Origin: Flavobacteriales bacterium UBA5869
GTDB lineage: Bacteria; Bacteroidota; Bacteroidia; Flavobacteriales_D; Crocinitomicaceae
Direction: 5' to 3'
Length of the DNA: 15,378 bases
NCBI GenBank assembly: GCA_002432565.1
Contig: DJFP01000116.1
Coordinates: forward strand, 1-15,378
The notes below the pieces were generated by a model. The model did not search any database and was not told the origin of the DNA. It worked only from the letters and a program-made list of their open reading frames with translations. The position numbers and the translations under genes are program-made. Of the stretch, positions 6,145-12,824 are shown piece by piece (within the stretch, counting starts at the first letter, position 1; every line of letters starts with the position of its first letter).

Positions 6145-7761
6145 TCACTTCTGTTCTTTTTTTAGAAGGTAAAGGTTCGGATTCAAATTGAAGGGGTGAT
6201 CAGGTACGATAGTATATGTACTCCACTTCGCAGAGCATGCCAGCTTTTGGTTTCCATTCATGATCGGCATATTGAAACCTTCTACACCATTTACCCAGCG
6301 GAATTTGACTTTCCTTTTGGAAACTTTTAATTGAAGTGTCGGTGGAGTTTTCGTCCGCAGGTATTGATCAAACACTTTTGAAAGATCCATTCCGAGTTCT
6401 TTCGACATGAATTGTTCTATTTGCTGGGTTGTAACGGTTTGATGGTAGAAATCGGCATTCATTTTACGCAGCATCATCCGGAAAAGTGAGTCGTTGCCGT
6501 AAATTGTACGGATTGTATGAAGCATATTTGCTCCTTTGTAATACATGTCACCGCTTCCCTCGGTATTTACTCCGTACGGACCGATAACCGGCCGGTCATT
6601 CAGGATGTTTTTTCGAAGGCCACGGCAATATTTATCTGCATCTTCCTTTCCGAACCAATAGTCGGTAAACAGGGTTTCACTGTAACAGGTGAAACCTTCA
6701 TGGATCCACATGTCTGCGATATCTTTAGACGTGATATTGTTCCCGTACCATTCGTGGCCGCTCTCATGGACAATGATGAAATCCCATTTCAGTCCGACAC
6801 CGGTATTGCTCAGATCAGAACCCATATAACCGTTTTTGAAACCATTTCCGTAAGCAACGGCACTTTGGTGTTCCATTCCCAGGTAAGGAGCTTCCACTAA
6901 TTTATAACCATCTTCATAAAAAGGATAGGGTCCAAACCAGTATTCCAGGGCTTTCAGGGTTTTGGGCGCATCTCCGAATTGTTTTTTTGCTTTTTCTTCA
7001 TTTCCTCTCAAAACCCAATAGTCGATTTCCAGGTTTCCTTTTTCTCCCGTAAAGTGTTCGTGCATGTTTACATAATCCCCGATATACGGGATCATACAAT
7101 AATTATTGATCGGATTACTTACTTTCCAGGAATAGGTAGATTGCTTTAAGTTGTTGACTTCTTTACCCAAAAATGTCCCGTTACTGACACAGACCAATTC
7201 ACCCGGACAAGTATAATGCATAACTACACCGTTATCAGGTTCATCGAATTGAGAATCTTTGCACGGAAACCAGACACTTGCTCCCTGTCCCTGGCAGGCA
7301 ATAGAAACCCAGGGTGAGCCGTTGTGATCTTTTGTCCAAACGATTCCTCCGTCCCAGGGGGCATGTTTTGCTACACGCGGTTTTCCGTGGAAGTAAACAG
7401 TGATCTCGTTGTTTTGTTCGCTGTTTATAACATTCGATATGTAGTAGGCATTTCCGTCTTTTCGAACAAGTAATTTTTTATGCTTCCCTGAAAGTACACT
7501 ATCGAGTACCATTGGCTCCTGGAGATCAATCTGAAGCTCTTGCTTTCCTGTTTCAGGGAGTTCAGAAACTGCAAATTGAATGGTGTTTTTTCCATGGATT
7601 TCTTTTTGGTCTATGTCAAAAGTTACGCTCAGATCGTAATGCTTCAAATCCCACCAATTCCTGGAATCCCCATACGTCCCACGCAAAGAATCAGCATGGG
7701 TGAATTGACCGAACGAAGTGGCTGCAAGCAGCAAAGAGTAAAAGAAAAACAGGTGTTTCAT
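6145..7761 (-). CDS. Secreted M1-family zinc metallopeptidase (aminopeptidase N-like)
   Basis: A zinc aminopeptidase-type protein of 538 aa from the ATG at 7761. A TTG at 7767 would add only two residues, and MKHLFFF is the natural signal-peptide start (cleavage near SFGQ). The zinc site HEXXH-X18-E is complete: H332, E333, H336 and E355 (VHESGHEWYG ... WIHEGF). The likely transition-state tyrosine lies in YYKG (Y407). The exopeptidase motif is LGMEH (294-298) in place of the classical GAMEN; the Met-Glu core is kept. An N-terminal beta domain (about 30-235) precedes the catalytic domain; beyond about 470 there is only a short beta tail, and no T9SS sorting domain, so it is probably periplasmic or outer-membrane associated. 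It probably trims peptides from exported or environmental proteins. Two choice-of-anchor L genes follow on the same strand. Confidence 0.95.
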   Translation of the reverse strand: MKHLFFFYSLLLAATSFGQFTHADSLRGTYGDSRNWWDLKHYDLSVTFDIDQKEIHGKNTIQFAVSELPETGKQELQIDLQEPMVLDSVLSGKHKKLLVRKDGNAYYISNVINSEQNNEITVYFHGKPRVAKHAPWDGGIVWTKDHNGSPWVSIACQGQGASVWFPCKDSQFDEPDNGVVMHYTCPGELVCVSNGTFLGKEVNNLKQSTYSWKVSNPINNYCMIPYIGDYVNMHEHFTGEKGNLEIDYWVLRGNEEKAKKQFGDAPKTLKALEYWFGPYPFYEDGYKLVEAPYLGMEHQSAVAYGNGFKNGYMGSDLSNTGVGLKWDFIIVHESGHEWYGNNITSKDIADMWIHEGFTCYSETLFTDYWFGKEDADKYCRGLRKNILNDRPVIGPYGVNTEGSGDMYYKGANMLHTIRTIYGNDSLFRMMLRKMNADFYHQTVTTQQIEQFMSKELGMDLSKVFDQYLRTKTPPTLQLKVSKRKVKFRWVNGVEGFNMPIMNGNQKLACSAKWSTYTIVPDHPFNLNPNLYLLKKEQK

Positions 7762-7899
7762 AATCAATTCGTATAATCGAAAACAAGGCTTTATCTTTCG
7801 TGAAATTAATGATTCCTTCTGAATGAGGACTTGTCTTTTCCTTCATGTAAAGCAGTTTGTGGCTACTGCTTGAATTCTTTCCGCTGTGGCGGACTAACG

Positions 7900-8271
7900 T
7901 TATTTTCCCCCTTTTCCATACTTTGCCTGGTTTTCAGCCATGCGGAACAGAACGATCTCTTTGATCAACTTTGCAGGAAACGGTTCATCCAGAGGGAATT
8001 GCACTGAGCCTTTTCCCTGTTTGTATTTTGAAAGCTCTTTTTCAAACGCCTGGTGACCTGTCGGAGTAGCATAAAAACCTATGTGTGATTTGTATCCTCC
8101 GAAATAAACCAATGGTTTTCCATTTGTTTTATAAGCCGGCATGCCATAGGAGATAGATTCCTGTGCTTGCGGGGCCGTTTCCAGGATGAGTTTCCGGGTA
8201 GCAATTAATCGTTCCCTGGTTTCTCCTTCAAAATCATTTATGTATTCATCTACGTTGGCGAAAGTTTTCAT
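7900..8271 (-). CDS. DUF1801 (YdhG-like) protein
   Basis: A 123-aa protein of the DUF1801/YdhG group, whose members include a proposed iron chaperone; the biochemical role is not settled. Typical features are MKTFANVDEYINDF at the start, ETAPQAQESISYGMPAYK at 31-48, LVYFGGYKSHIGFY at 54-67 and SVQFPLDEPFPAKLIKEIV at 89-107. A longer frame could begin at ATG 8298, but its nine extra residues are encoded entirely by 7-bp repeat units, so I place the start at ATG 8271, where family proteins normally begin and an A-rich leader (TTTTTAAA) precedes it. It lies downstream of the alpha-CTD-like gene on the same strand, separated by the inverted heptad region, and is probably transcribed separately. 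No clear terminator follows; a small 5-bp hairpin at 7880-7893 lacks a U-tract. Confidence 0.88.
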   Translation of the reverse strand: MKTFANVDEYINDFEGETRERLIATRKLILETAPQAQESISYGMPAYKTNGKPLVYFGGYKSHIGFYATPTGHQAFEKELSKYKQGKGSVQFPLDEPFPAKLIKEIVLFRMAENQAKYGKGGK

Positions 8272-8278
8272 TTTAAAA

Positions 8279-8353
8279 AGACTAAAGATGTTAGACATAA
8301 GACCAAAGACAAATTCAAGTCTTATGTCTTGAGTCTTTTGTCTAATAGTCTTT
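8279..8353. repeat. Two inverted blocks of 7-bp repeats (AGACNNA / GTCTNNN)
   Basis: The left block 8279-8313 has five 7-bp units beginning AGA (AGACTAA, AGATGTT, AGACATA, AGACCAA, AGACAAA). After a 5-nt spacer, 8319-8346 has four units beginning GTCT (GTCTTAT, GTCTTGA, GTCTTTT, GTCTAAT), then a fifth GTCTTT shifted by 1 nt. The blocks are reverse-complementary in character; the best pairing is a perfect 11-bp stem (8293-8303 with 8319-8329, 15-nt loop). On the minus strand the stem is followed by a T-rich run (AACATCTTTAGTCTTTTT), so it could terminate the upstream alpha-CTD-like gene. Confidence 0.75.
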
Positions 8354-8374
8354 CAATGATAAATATAATTCAAA

Positions 8375-8662
8375 TTATGCCTTAAAAGAAAGTCTTCTCT
8401 CAGCCAAAAGATTTTTGAGGGCAGGAATACTTGTTTTCCCGATCCCATGGAATTGAAGAATTTCTTTTTCGCTGTAATTGGCTAATTGTTCTAAGGTATT
8501 TATTCCATGACTTGCCATTGCTCTTCTTGCGGGAGCGGCAAGGACAGCAAAAATCCCGGCTTCTGCTTTTCGCTCTTCTTCGCAAACCGGGCAGGTCGGA
8601 CAATCCGAACTCTTGAAATAGTGGTGTCCCTTTTTACAAATTCTTTCTGTTTTTTGTGACAT
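8375..8662 (-). CDS. Zinc-ribbon plus RNA polymerase alpha-CTD-like mini-protein
   Basis: A 95-aa cytoplasmic protein. Residues 9-27 hold a likely zinc-binding cluster (C9, H13/H14, C21, C24, C27), and residues about 37-95 resemble the C-terminal domain of the RNA polymerase alpha subunit, with a helix-hairpin-helix segment: LAAPARRAMASHGINTLEQL, then EKEILQFHGIGKTSIPALKNLL. In RNA polymerase this domain contacts UP-element DNA and activators; here it stands alone without the alpha N-terminal domain, so it may bind DNA or compete for activator contacts. That role is an inference. The ATG (8662) lies inside the end of the HPP-family gene, overlapping it by 29 bp in another frame, which argues for translational coupling. 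The next gene downstream is beyond the heptad repeats. Confidence 0.85.
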   Translation of the reverse strand: MSQKTERICKKGHHYFKSSDCPTCPVCEEERKAEAGIFAVLAAPARRAMASHGINTLEQLANYSEKEILQFHGIGKTSIPALKNLLAERRLSFKA

Positions 8663-9269
8663 CTCTTAAACGAATTTTACGGGGTTTGATATATTTTGTG
8701 AGCCTGCTGTTGGTCGGATAGCTTCTGTTCTTTGTGAGATTATTGGCTATGATTGCAACTAATAGCAGGATCATTACTCCTGAAAGTACAGGCGACAATA
8801 CGTATACAAAACCAAGTGCTTTGACTTTCGGTGTTCCGATAACGGCTATCAGCGCGGTTGCTCCACCCGGAGGATGAAGTGTTTTGGTCATCTGCATGGC
8901 AATGATTGAAAGACTTACTGCAAGCGGTGCGGCTACCCATACCAGGTCCGGATTGGGGATTAATTTATAAACACAAACACCGATAAATGCAGCAATAACA
9001 TGTCCGCCGACCAGGTTTCTGGGCTGTGCCAGCGGACTCTGGATTGCACCGTAGATCAACACGCTGCTCGCACCGAAAGATCCTATCAGGAAAACGTTTG
9101 ATAAATGATCCAGTGAATGAGACTGTATAAAAGCAATCAGCCCGATGCCGAAGAAGGATCCGATGAAGGTCCAGAGATGCTCTTTGAAATCAACCAGGGT
9201 TTCTTTGTAGAGCACATAGCGGACTTTTCTGATGGATTTGTATTTCTTTTTTTGCATGTTGCTTTTCAT
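8634..9269 (-). CDS. HPP-family integral membrane protein
   Basis: A 211-aa inner-membrane protein of the HPP family, named for its conserved motif, here LHPPGGATAL at 131-140. Membrane segments are visible at about 33-50, 57-75, 87-101, 109-128 and 152-176; short basic ends (KKKYKSIRKVR, NRSYPTNSRLTKYIKPRKIR) lie outside the membrane. Some cyanobacterial and plastid members move nitrite, but most bacterial members have no known substrate. The ATG at 9269 is preceded by an 8-bp perfect inverted repeat (9283-9308). The 3' end overlaps the alpha-CTD-like gene by 29 bp. An alternative ATG at 9257 would remove four residues. It may be part of a longer transcript with the OsmC-type gene, whose stop is 62 bp upstream, though the inverted repeat between them could be a terminator or operator. 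Confidence 0.92.
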   Translation of the reverse strand: MKSNMQKKKYKSIRKVRYVLYKETLVDFKEHLWTFIGSFFGIGLIAFIQSHSLDHLSNVFLIGSFGASSVLIYGAIQSPLAQPRNLVGGHVIAAFIGVCVYKLIPNPDLVWVAAPLAVSLSIIAMQMTKTLHPPGGATALIAVIGTPKVKALGFVYVLSPVLSGVMILLLVAIIANNLTKNRSYPTNSRLTKYIKPRKIRLRDVTKNRKNL

Positions 9270-9282
9270 GATTTTTAAAGAC

Positions 9283-9308
9283 TGACGTAATGGTGCGTTT
9301 TTACGTCA
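9283..9308. promoter_or_regulatory. Perfect 8-bp inverted repeat upstream of the HPP gene
   Basis: TGACGTAA (9283-9290) and TTACGTCA (9301-9308) are perfect reverse complements 10 nt apart, ending 13 nt before the HPP start codon. The 18-bp centre-to-centre spacing, close to two helical turns, suits a dimeric regulator. On the minus strand it is not followed directly by a U-run, which argues against a simple terminator for the OsmC-type gene. Confidence 0.45.
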
Positions 9309-9331
9309 AAGGAAAGATTGTTCGTTGAATG

Positions 9332-9802
9332 TCACACATCTTTCGAAGTACAAGTAGGTTCATGGGTAACAGGGAAGTTGCAGGAGTTTGCAATGAAGCA
9401 TTGTTTATTGGCTTCGTGGTGCAGGCTGTTTGCCAGATTTATTTTAGAAGGATCCGTGATCACCACTTTCGGGCGTAATGTAACGGAAGTGAAGCGGCCT
9501 CCGTTCGGATCCTGTATCATTGTTCCAATTGGTTCATCGGTATATTCAATAACCCGGATACCAGCATCGGCACACAAGTGGAAATACCATAACATGTGGC
9601 AGCTGGAAAGTGATGCCAGGAAAAAATCTTCCGGGTTGTGTTTGGTTTTATCACCCCGAAATGGTACATCCGCCGAACAGAGTAAATCCGGTTTGTTGGA
9701 GATTTGAAGCGTAAACTCTCTTCCGTATGCTGCATAGTCAGATGTTCCGGTTCCTTTGTTCCCTGTCCAGATGACAGTTGCTTCGTATGTGTGTTCTTTC
9801 AT
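9332..9802 (-). CDS. OsmC/Ohr-family peroxide reductase-like protein
   Basis: A 156-aa cytoplasmic protein of the OsmC/Ohr family, thiol peroxidases that reduce organic hydroperoxides. Two conserved cysteines are visible: C68 in SLSSCHMLWYF and C135 in NKQCFIANSC; C141 and C151 are extra. E59 in PEDFFLAS and R49 in PFRGDK fit the usual catalytic Glu and Arg. Length and motif order match the family. It lies between the SAM methyltransferase gene (34 bp upstream) and the HPP-family gene (62 bp downstream), probably in one transcript with the former. Whether it handles fatty-acid hydroperoxides or smaller ones cannot be told. Confidence 0.93.
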   Translation of the reverse strand: MKEHTYEATVIWTGNKGTGTSDYAAYGREFTLQISNKPDLLCSADVPFRGDKTKHNPEDFFLASLSSCHMLWYFHLCADAGIRVIEYTDEPIGTMIQDPNGGRFTSVTLRPKVVITDPSKINLANSLHHEANKQCFIANSCNFPVTHEPTCTSKDV

Positions 9803-9836
9803 GATGAAAAGTTCAAAAAGTTTAAAAGGGGTTGAA

Positions 9837-10523
9837 TCATTTGTGATTCTTCAATACTAAGGTAGAGAATTGACGCGCTACTGATTCACCGGTTTTTGTG
9901 AGCACTACTTCTGTCTGCGAATCTTCCTTATGAAGACTAAATGCACTTTGGTTCACCAGCTCCAGGACTTCATCGGGATTATACAACGTAAAGCCGAAGG
10001 GAGTAAAAGGAAGTGTTTCCATAAAGCTCCGATGGGCGAATGTGAGTGAAAAAAGCGCCTGGGGTTTTAGAACCCGGGACAGTTCAGTCAGTAACTCCAT
10101 TGGATTTTTCCAGAAATACAGCGTGTTTACAGTAAATAACTTGTTGAATTCATTGTCTTTAAAAGGAATTTTATCCCCGTCGTATAAGGTGAAAGAAGCT
10201 TTTTGAGAAGTTACGAAGGATTCGTTTAACAGCTGTGCCTCCCGGTTCATCAGGGTAGAGATTTCCAGGCCGGTATAGCGGATATTCTCGCATTGTGCAA
10301 ATAGAAATTCTACGTGACCGGCATTTCCATGACCTAATTCCAAAACAGAATCATTGGAGTTAAGATCCAGGTTTAGAATGGCATTTTTAGTCATGCCGAT
10401 ATTGGTTTCATGCATCATTTGAGCTATTTCATTGCCTTTCTCTCCGGACGGATGGCTTAATTGAGAAGCGAGTTCTGCTAATTGATCTTTCTCCATGGGA
10501 TGTGTTTTTACGAAAATAGTCAT
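9837..10523 (-). CDS. Class I SAM-dependent methyltransferase
   Basis: A protein of 228 aa from the ATG at 10523, or 219 aa from the ATG at 10496; the second start (MEKDQLAEL) is about equally likely because it has an A-rich leader and the first nine residues look unconserved. Motif I is VLELGHGNAG (60-69), with the acidic residue E87 in GLEIS for the ribose; the DGDKIPF (115-121) and NTLYFWKNP (133-141) segments follow the order of small-molecule methyltransferases of the UbiE/Methyltransf_11 type. Substrate unknown. The SAM-binding GxGxxG is kept as GHGNAG. It is the first of the likely run methyltransferase, OsmC-type, HPP, alpha-CTD-like, and is divergent from the MarC gene at 10658. Confidence 0.9.
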   Translation of the reverse strand: MTIFVKTHPMEKDQLAELASQLSHPSGEKGNEIAQMMHETNIGMTKNAILNLDLNSNDSVLELGHGNAGHVEFLFAQCENIRYTGLEISTLMNREAQLLNESFVTSQKASFTLYDGDKIPFKDNEFNKLFTVNTLYFWKNPMELLTELSRVLKPQALFSLTFAHRSFMETLPFTPFGFTLYNPDEVLELVNQSAFSLHKEDSQTEVVLTKTGESVARQFSTLVLKNHK

Positions 10524-10657
10524 TCGAATTTCGAATTTGTGCCGGTAAGGTTGAAAAAATTTTCGCCCCTACCAGAACCATGAATTACATTCGTAACCAA
10601 CAATTAATCTTCACCTAACGTCAAAGCCCCGGAATATGGGGAATTTTGCGCAAAAAA

Positions 10658-11284
10658 ATGGAACTTTTTATCAGTGTTTTCGCCGCATTATTCTCAGTTT
10701 TAAACCCTTTGGGAACCGTTCCCGTTTTCGTTGGTTTGACGAAAGACGATACCAAACACAACCGGGATAAAACGTCGCTTTGGACCTCTGTCAATGTGTG
10801 TATCATCCTATTGATCTCTTTTTTTGCAGGAAAATATGTATTGAATTTTTTTGGGATCAGTATCAATTCTTTGCGTGTAGCTGGCGGATTGATTATTGCT
10901 ACCTCGGGTTTTGCGTTGCTTACCGGGTCTTTTACCAAACACAAGGGAATGAAAAAAGCCAGTGTTCAGGAAGATATGCAGACGCGTTCGGAGGTTTCAT
11001 TGACTCCACTTGCGATTCCGATGCTTGCAGGTCCGGGATCTATTTCTTTATTGATTACTTATAATCAAACATTCGACGATAACCAACAGCATTTGCTTTC
11101 TGTTTGCGCAATTATTGCTGTCTGCCTGGTAATCTATGTTATTTTAAGAACTTCGCATTTCATTGTAAAGGCCCTGGGAGCTTCGGGTATAAATGCCATT
11201 TCACGAATCATCGGTTTTATTGTCATTGCAATAGGAGTAGAGTATGTTTCGTCTGCAGTACAGGAGATTTTGAAAATCAAATAA
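10658..11284 (+). CDS. MarC-family integral membrane protein
   Basis: The only plus-strand gene: 208 aa from the ATG at 10658. A TTG at 10646 would add MRKK; the family begins with a hydrophobic helix, so the ATG is preferred. Six membrane segments are visible at about 1-20, 41-64, 67-88, 113-133, 138-158 and 182-201. Family marks are LFSVLNPLGTVPVFVGLT near the start and LTPLAIPMLAGPGSISLL at about 108-125. MarC/YhgN-type proteins were once linked to multidrug resistance and amino-acid transport, but their substrate is not established, so no function is claimed. It is convergent with the histidine kinase gene; its stop codon directly abuts the nested inverted repeat at 11285-11351. The 134-bp gap before it, shared with the divergent methyltransferase gene, shows no clear promoter. 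Confidence 0.93.
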   Translation: MELFISVFAALFSVLNPLGTVPVFVGLTKDDTKHNRDKTSLWTSVNVCIILLISFFAGKYVLNFFGISINSLRVAGGLIIATSGFALLTGSFTKHKGMKKASVQEDMQTRSEVSLTPLAIPMLAGPGSISLLITYNQTFDDNQQHLLSVCAIIAVCLVIYVILRTSHFIVKALGASGINAISRIIGFIVIAIGVEYVSSAVQEILKIK

Positions 11285-11351
11285 ATTATCGATTATTAAT
11301 TATCAAGTATGTAAATTCTCTTGATAATTCTGTCATTCACCATTGATAATT
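11285..11351. repeat. Nested inverted repeat, copy 1 (likely bidirectional terminator)
   Basis: An AT-rich element between two convergent genes. The outer arms are AATTATCGAT (11285-11293 region) and ATTGATAATT (11342-11351), with one mismatch; the inner arms ATTATCAAG (11299-11307) and CTTGATAAT (11320-11328) are a perfect 9-bp stem. A second copy lies at 14221-14290. The plus gene's stop ends at 11284 and the minus gene's stop (11350-11352) overlaps the right arm, so the element fills the whole gap and may terminate both transcripts. Confidence 0.7.
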
Positions 11352-12588
11352 AGTGGTCTTCCTGCGGACTGAACGTAATGTCGAAAATAGTTTCAGGATA
11401 GGTTTTCAAATCCATGGTCCCTTCCAATTGGTCCGTCAATGATTCGATGAGGTCTAAACCGAATGACCCTTGTCTGGATGGTGCTTTCCAGGTACCGCTG
11501 TCTTTGTAGATCAATTTGCATTTTTTTCCCTGGTAATGCATGAAAGAAATAGAGATCAGACAGTTTTCATAATCGTCAAAGGCGTATTTCAGGGAATTGG
11601 AGATAAGCTCGTTCAGGATCAATGCAAGCGGGACGATGGAACGTAACCCGATGGAATCGATATCGCATTCGATTTTCAGATTTACCGGATAGCCGGATTG
11701 ATAGGATGAGACCAGGTCGGAAGAGAGATCATGCAGGTATTCGCGTAAATGCAACGTGGAAAGGTGATCACTTTGGTACATTTTCTCGTGGATCATGGAC
11801 ATGGCGATTACCCGGTGAGTGGCGTCTTTGAATTTGGCAATAGCTTCCGGGTTTTCCAATTCCCTGGATTGAAGACGTAATAAACTGGTAATGATCTGGA
11901 GGTTGTTCTTCACACGGTGGTGAATTTCTTTCAACATGACTGTTTTCTCCTCGTTTTGTTTCGAGATGATGTTGTACTGGACCTGTAGTACATCCTGTGC
12001 TTCATTGAGCCTGTTCTTTCCTACTTCATTGGTACGGATATTTTCCCAACCCAGGTAACCGATTATAACAAAACATACAAAACTGTTTATGACCGTTGCA
12101 ATCAATTGCTCGTGGGTGAGATTCCGCATAATATCCATTTGCTCATCCAGGAAATAATAATAATAGACAGCCTGGCAGACAGCATGAAATAGTGTGAATG
12201 TCAGTCCCCATCTTACTCCCAGAACAATAAATGCAAACAGAATATTAATGATCATCCAAAATCCGTTCAGGAAATGAGGCTGGTTGTGAATTAGAAATAG
12301 GGGAACTGCACAGCAAACCGCACCGATTAAACTAAAGATCAATGTTGGAATACGGAATCTGCCTGTTCTGTAAATGTAAATGGTAGCAATGAATATCGAG
12401 AAAAAAGCCAGTAATGTAACGGATGCAATGGCTATGCTGAAATAGATGAAAAGAATAATGCTTAATACGCCAATGGAAACGCATAAAAATAATGACATTC
12501 TATAGGCCAGCATGAACCTTGTTTCATCTTCAAAATTGGTTTCATTGATGACTTTTGGAGATAACGCATTTTTAAGCTGCTCAAGCAT
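11350..12588 (-). CDS. Membrane-bound HisKA_2-type sensor histidine kinase
   Basis: A 412-aa inner-membrane kinase. Six hydrophobic segments (about 33-53, 55-73, 82-101, 109-126, 128-147, 162-180) form the sensor part, with no large periplasmic domain. A short coiled coil (about 185-215) leads to the dimerisation/phosphoacceptor domain with EIHHRVKNNLQIITSLLRLQ (221-240) and the probable phospho-histidine H224 of the HRVKN block, typical of HisKA_2/HWE-like kinases. The ATPase domain shows the N-box LNELISNSLKYAF (325-337; N326, N331), DSG at 363-365 and GSFGLDLI at 374-381. No receiver or output gene lies beside it, so its partner is elsewhere. The gene ends on the nested repeat. The 236-bp upstream gap holds the terminator of the next gene and only near matches to a -7 box (e.g. 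TACATTTA on the minus strand). Confidence 0.93.
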   Translation of the reverse strand: MLEQLKNALSPKVINETNFEDETRFMLAYRMSLFLCVSIGVLSIILFIYFSIAIASVTLLAFFSIFIATIYIYRTGRFRIPTLIFSLIGAVCCAVPLFLIHNQPHFLNGFWMIINILFAFIVLGVRWGLTFTLFHAVCQAVYYYYFLDEQMDIMRNLTHEQLIATVINSFVCFVIIGYLGWENIRTNEVGKNRLNEAQDVLQVQYNIISKQNEEKTVMLKEIHHRVKNNLQIITSLLRLQSRELENPEAIAKFKDATHRVIAMSMIHEKMYQSDHLSTLHLREYLHDLSSDLVSSYQSGYPVNLKIECDIDSIGLRSIVPLALILNELISNSLKYAFDDYENCLISISFMHYQGKKCKLIYKDSGTWKAPSRQGSFGLDLIESLTDQLEGTMDLKTYPETIFDITFSPQEDH

Positions 12589-12760
12589 AGTTTAGTTTTG
12601 GTAGAGTGAATATACTGATTCTTTAAATGTAAGTTTCGTTTCGGAGTTGAAATTTAGCAATTCACCTGGAAATTGGCAGAGAAATAAAGATGTCTTGAGT
12701 TAATAACCAGAGAAAGCAGGTTTAATTGAAGCCGTACGGTAATAAGAGTATGCGGCAGGG

Positions 12761-12801
12761 GATAATTAAAAAAGCCTGATCGTAATTACAGATCAGGCTT
12801 T
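12761..12801 (-). terminator. Intrinsic terminator after the alpha-oxoamine synthase gene
   Basis: A perfect 11-bp stem (AAAGCCTGATC at 12771-12781 with GATCAGGCTTT at 12791-12801) has a 9-nt loop and, on the minus strand, runs into TTTTTTAATTAT. It lies about 23 nt after the stop codon at 12825. Confidence 0.88.
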
Positions 12802-12824
12802 CGTATATTTTTGAAGGAATAAAT

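Noticed and set aside
7880..7893. Small hairpin TCCGC-N4-GCGGA after the DUF1801 gene
   Set aside because: Only a 5-bp stem and no U-tract on the minus strand; not a supported terminator.
8279..8353. CRISPR-like reading of the heptad region
   Set aside because: Units are 7 bp with no spacers of uniform length and no cas genes nearby.
10585..10623. 12-codon frame starting ATGAATTAC before the MarC gene
   Set aside because: Too short and with no support such as a ribosome site or conserved motif.
10621..10944. Minus-strand open frame of 107 codons
   Set aside because: Antisense to the MarC-family gene, whose membrane helices and motifs are clear.
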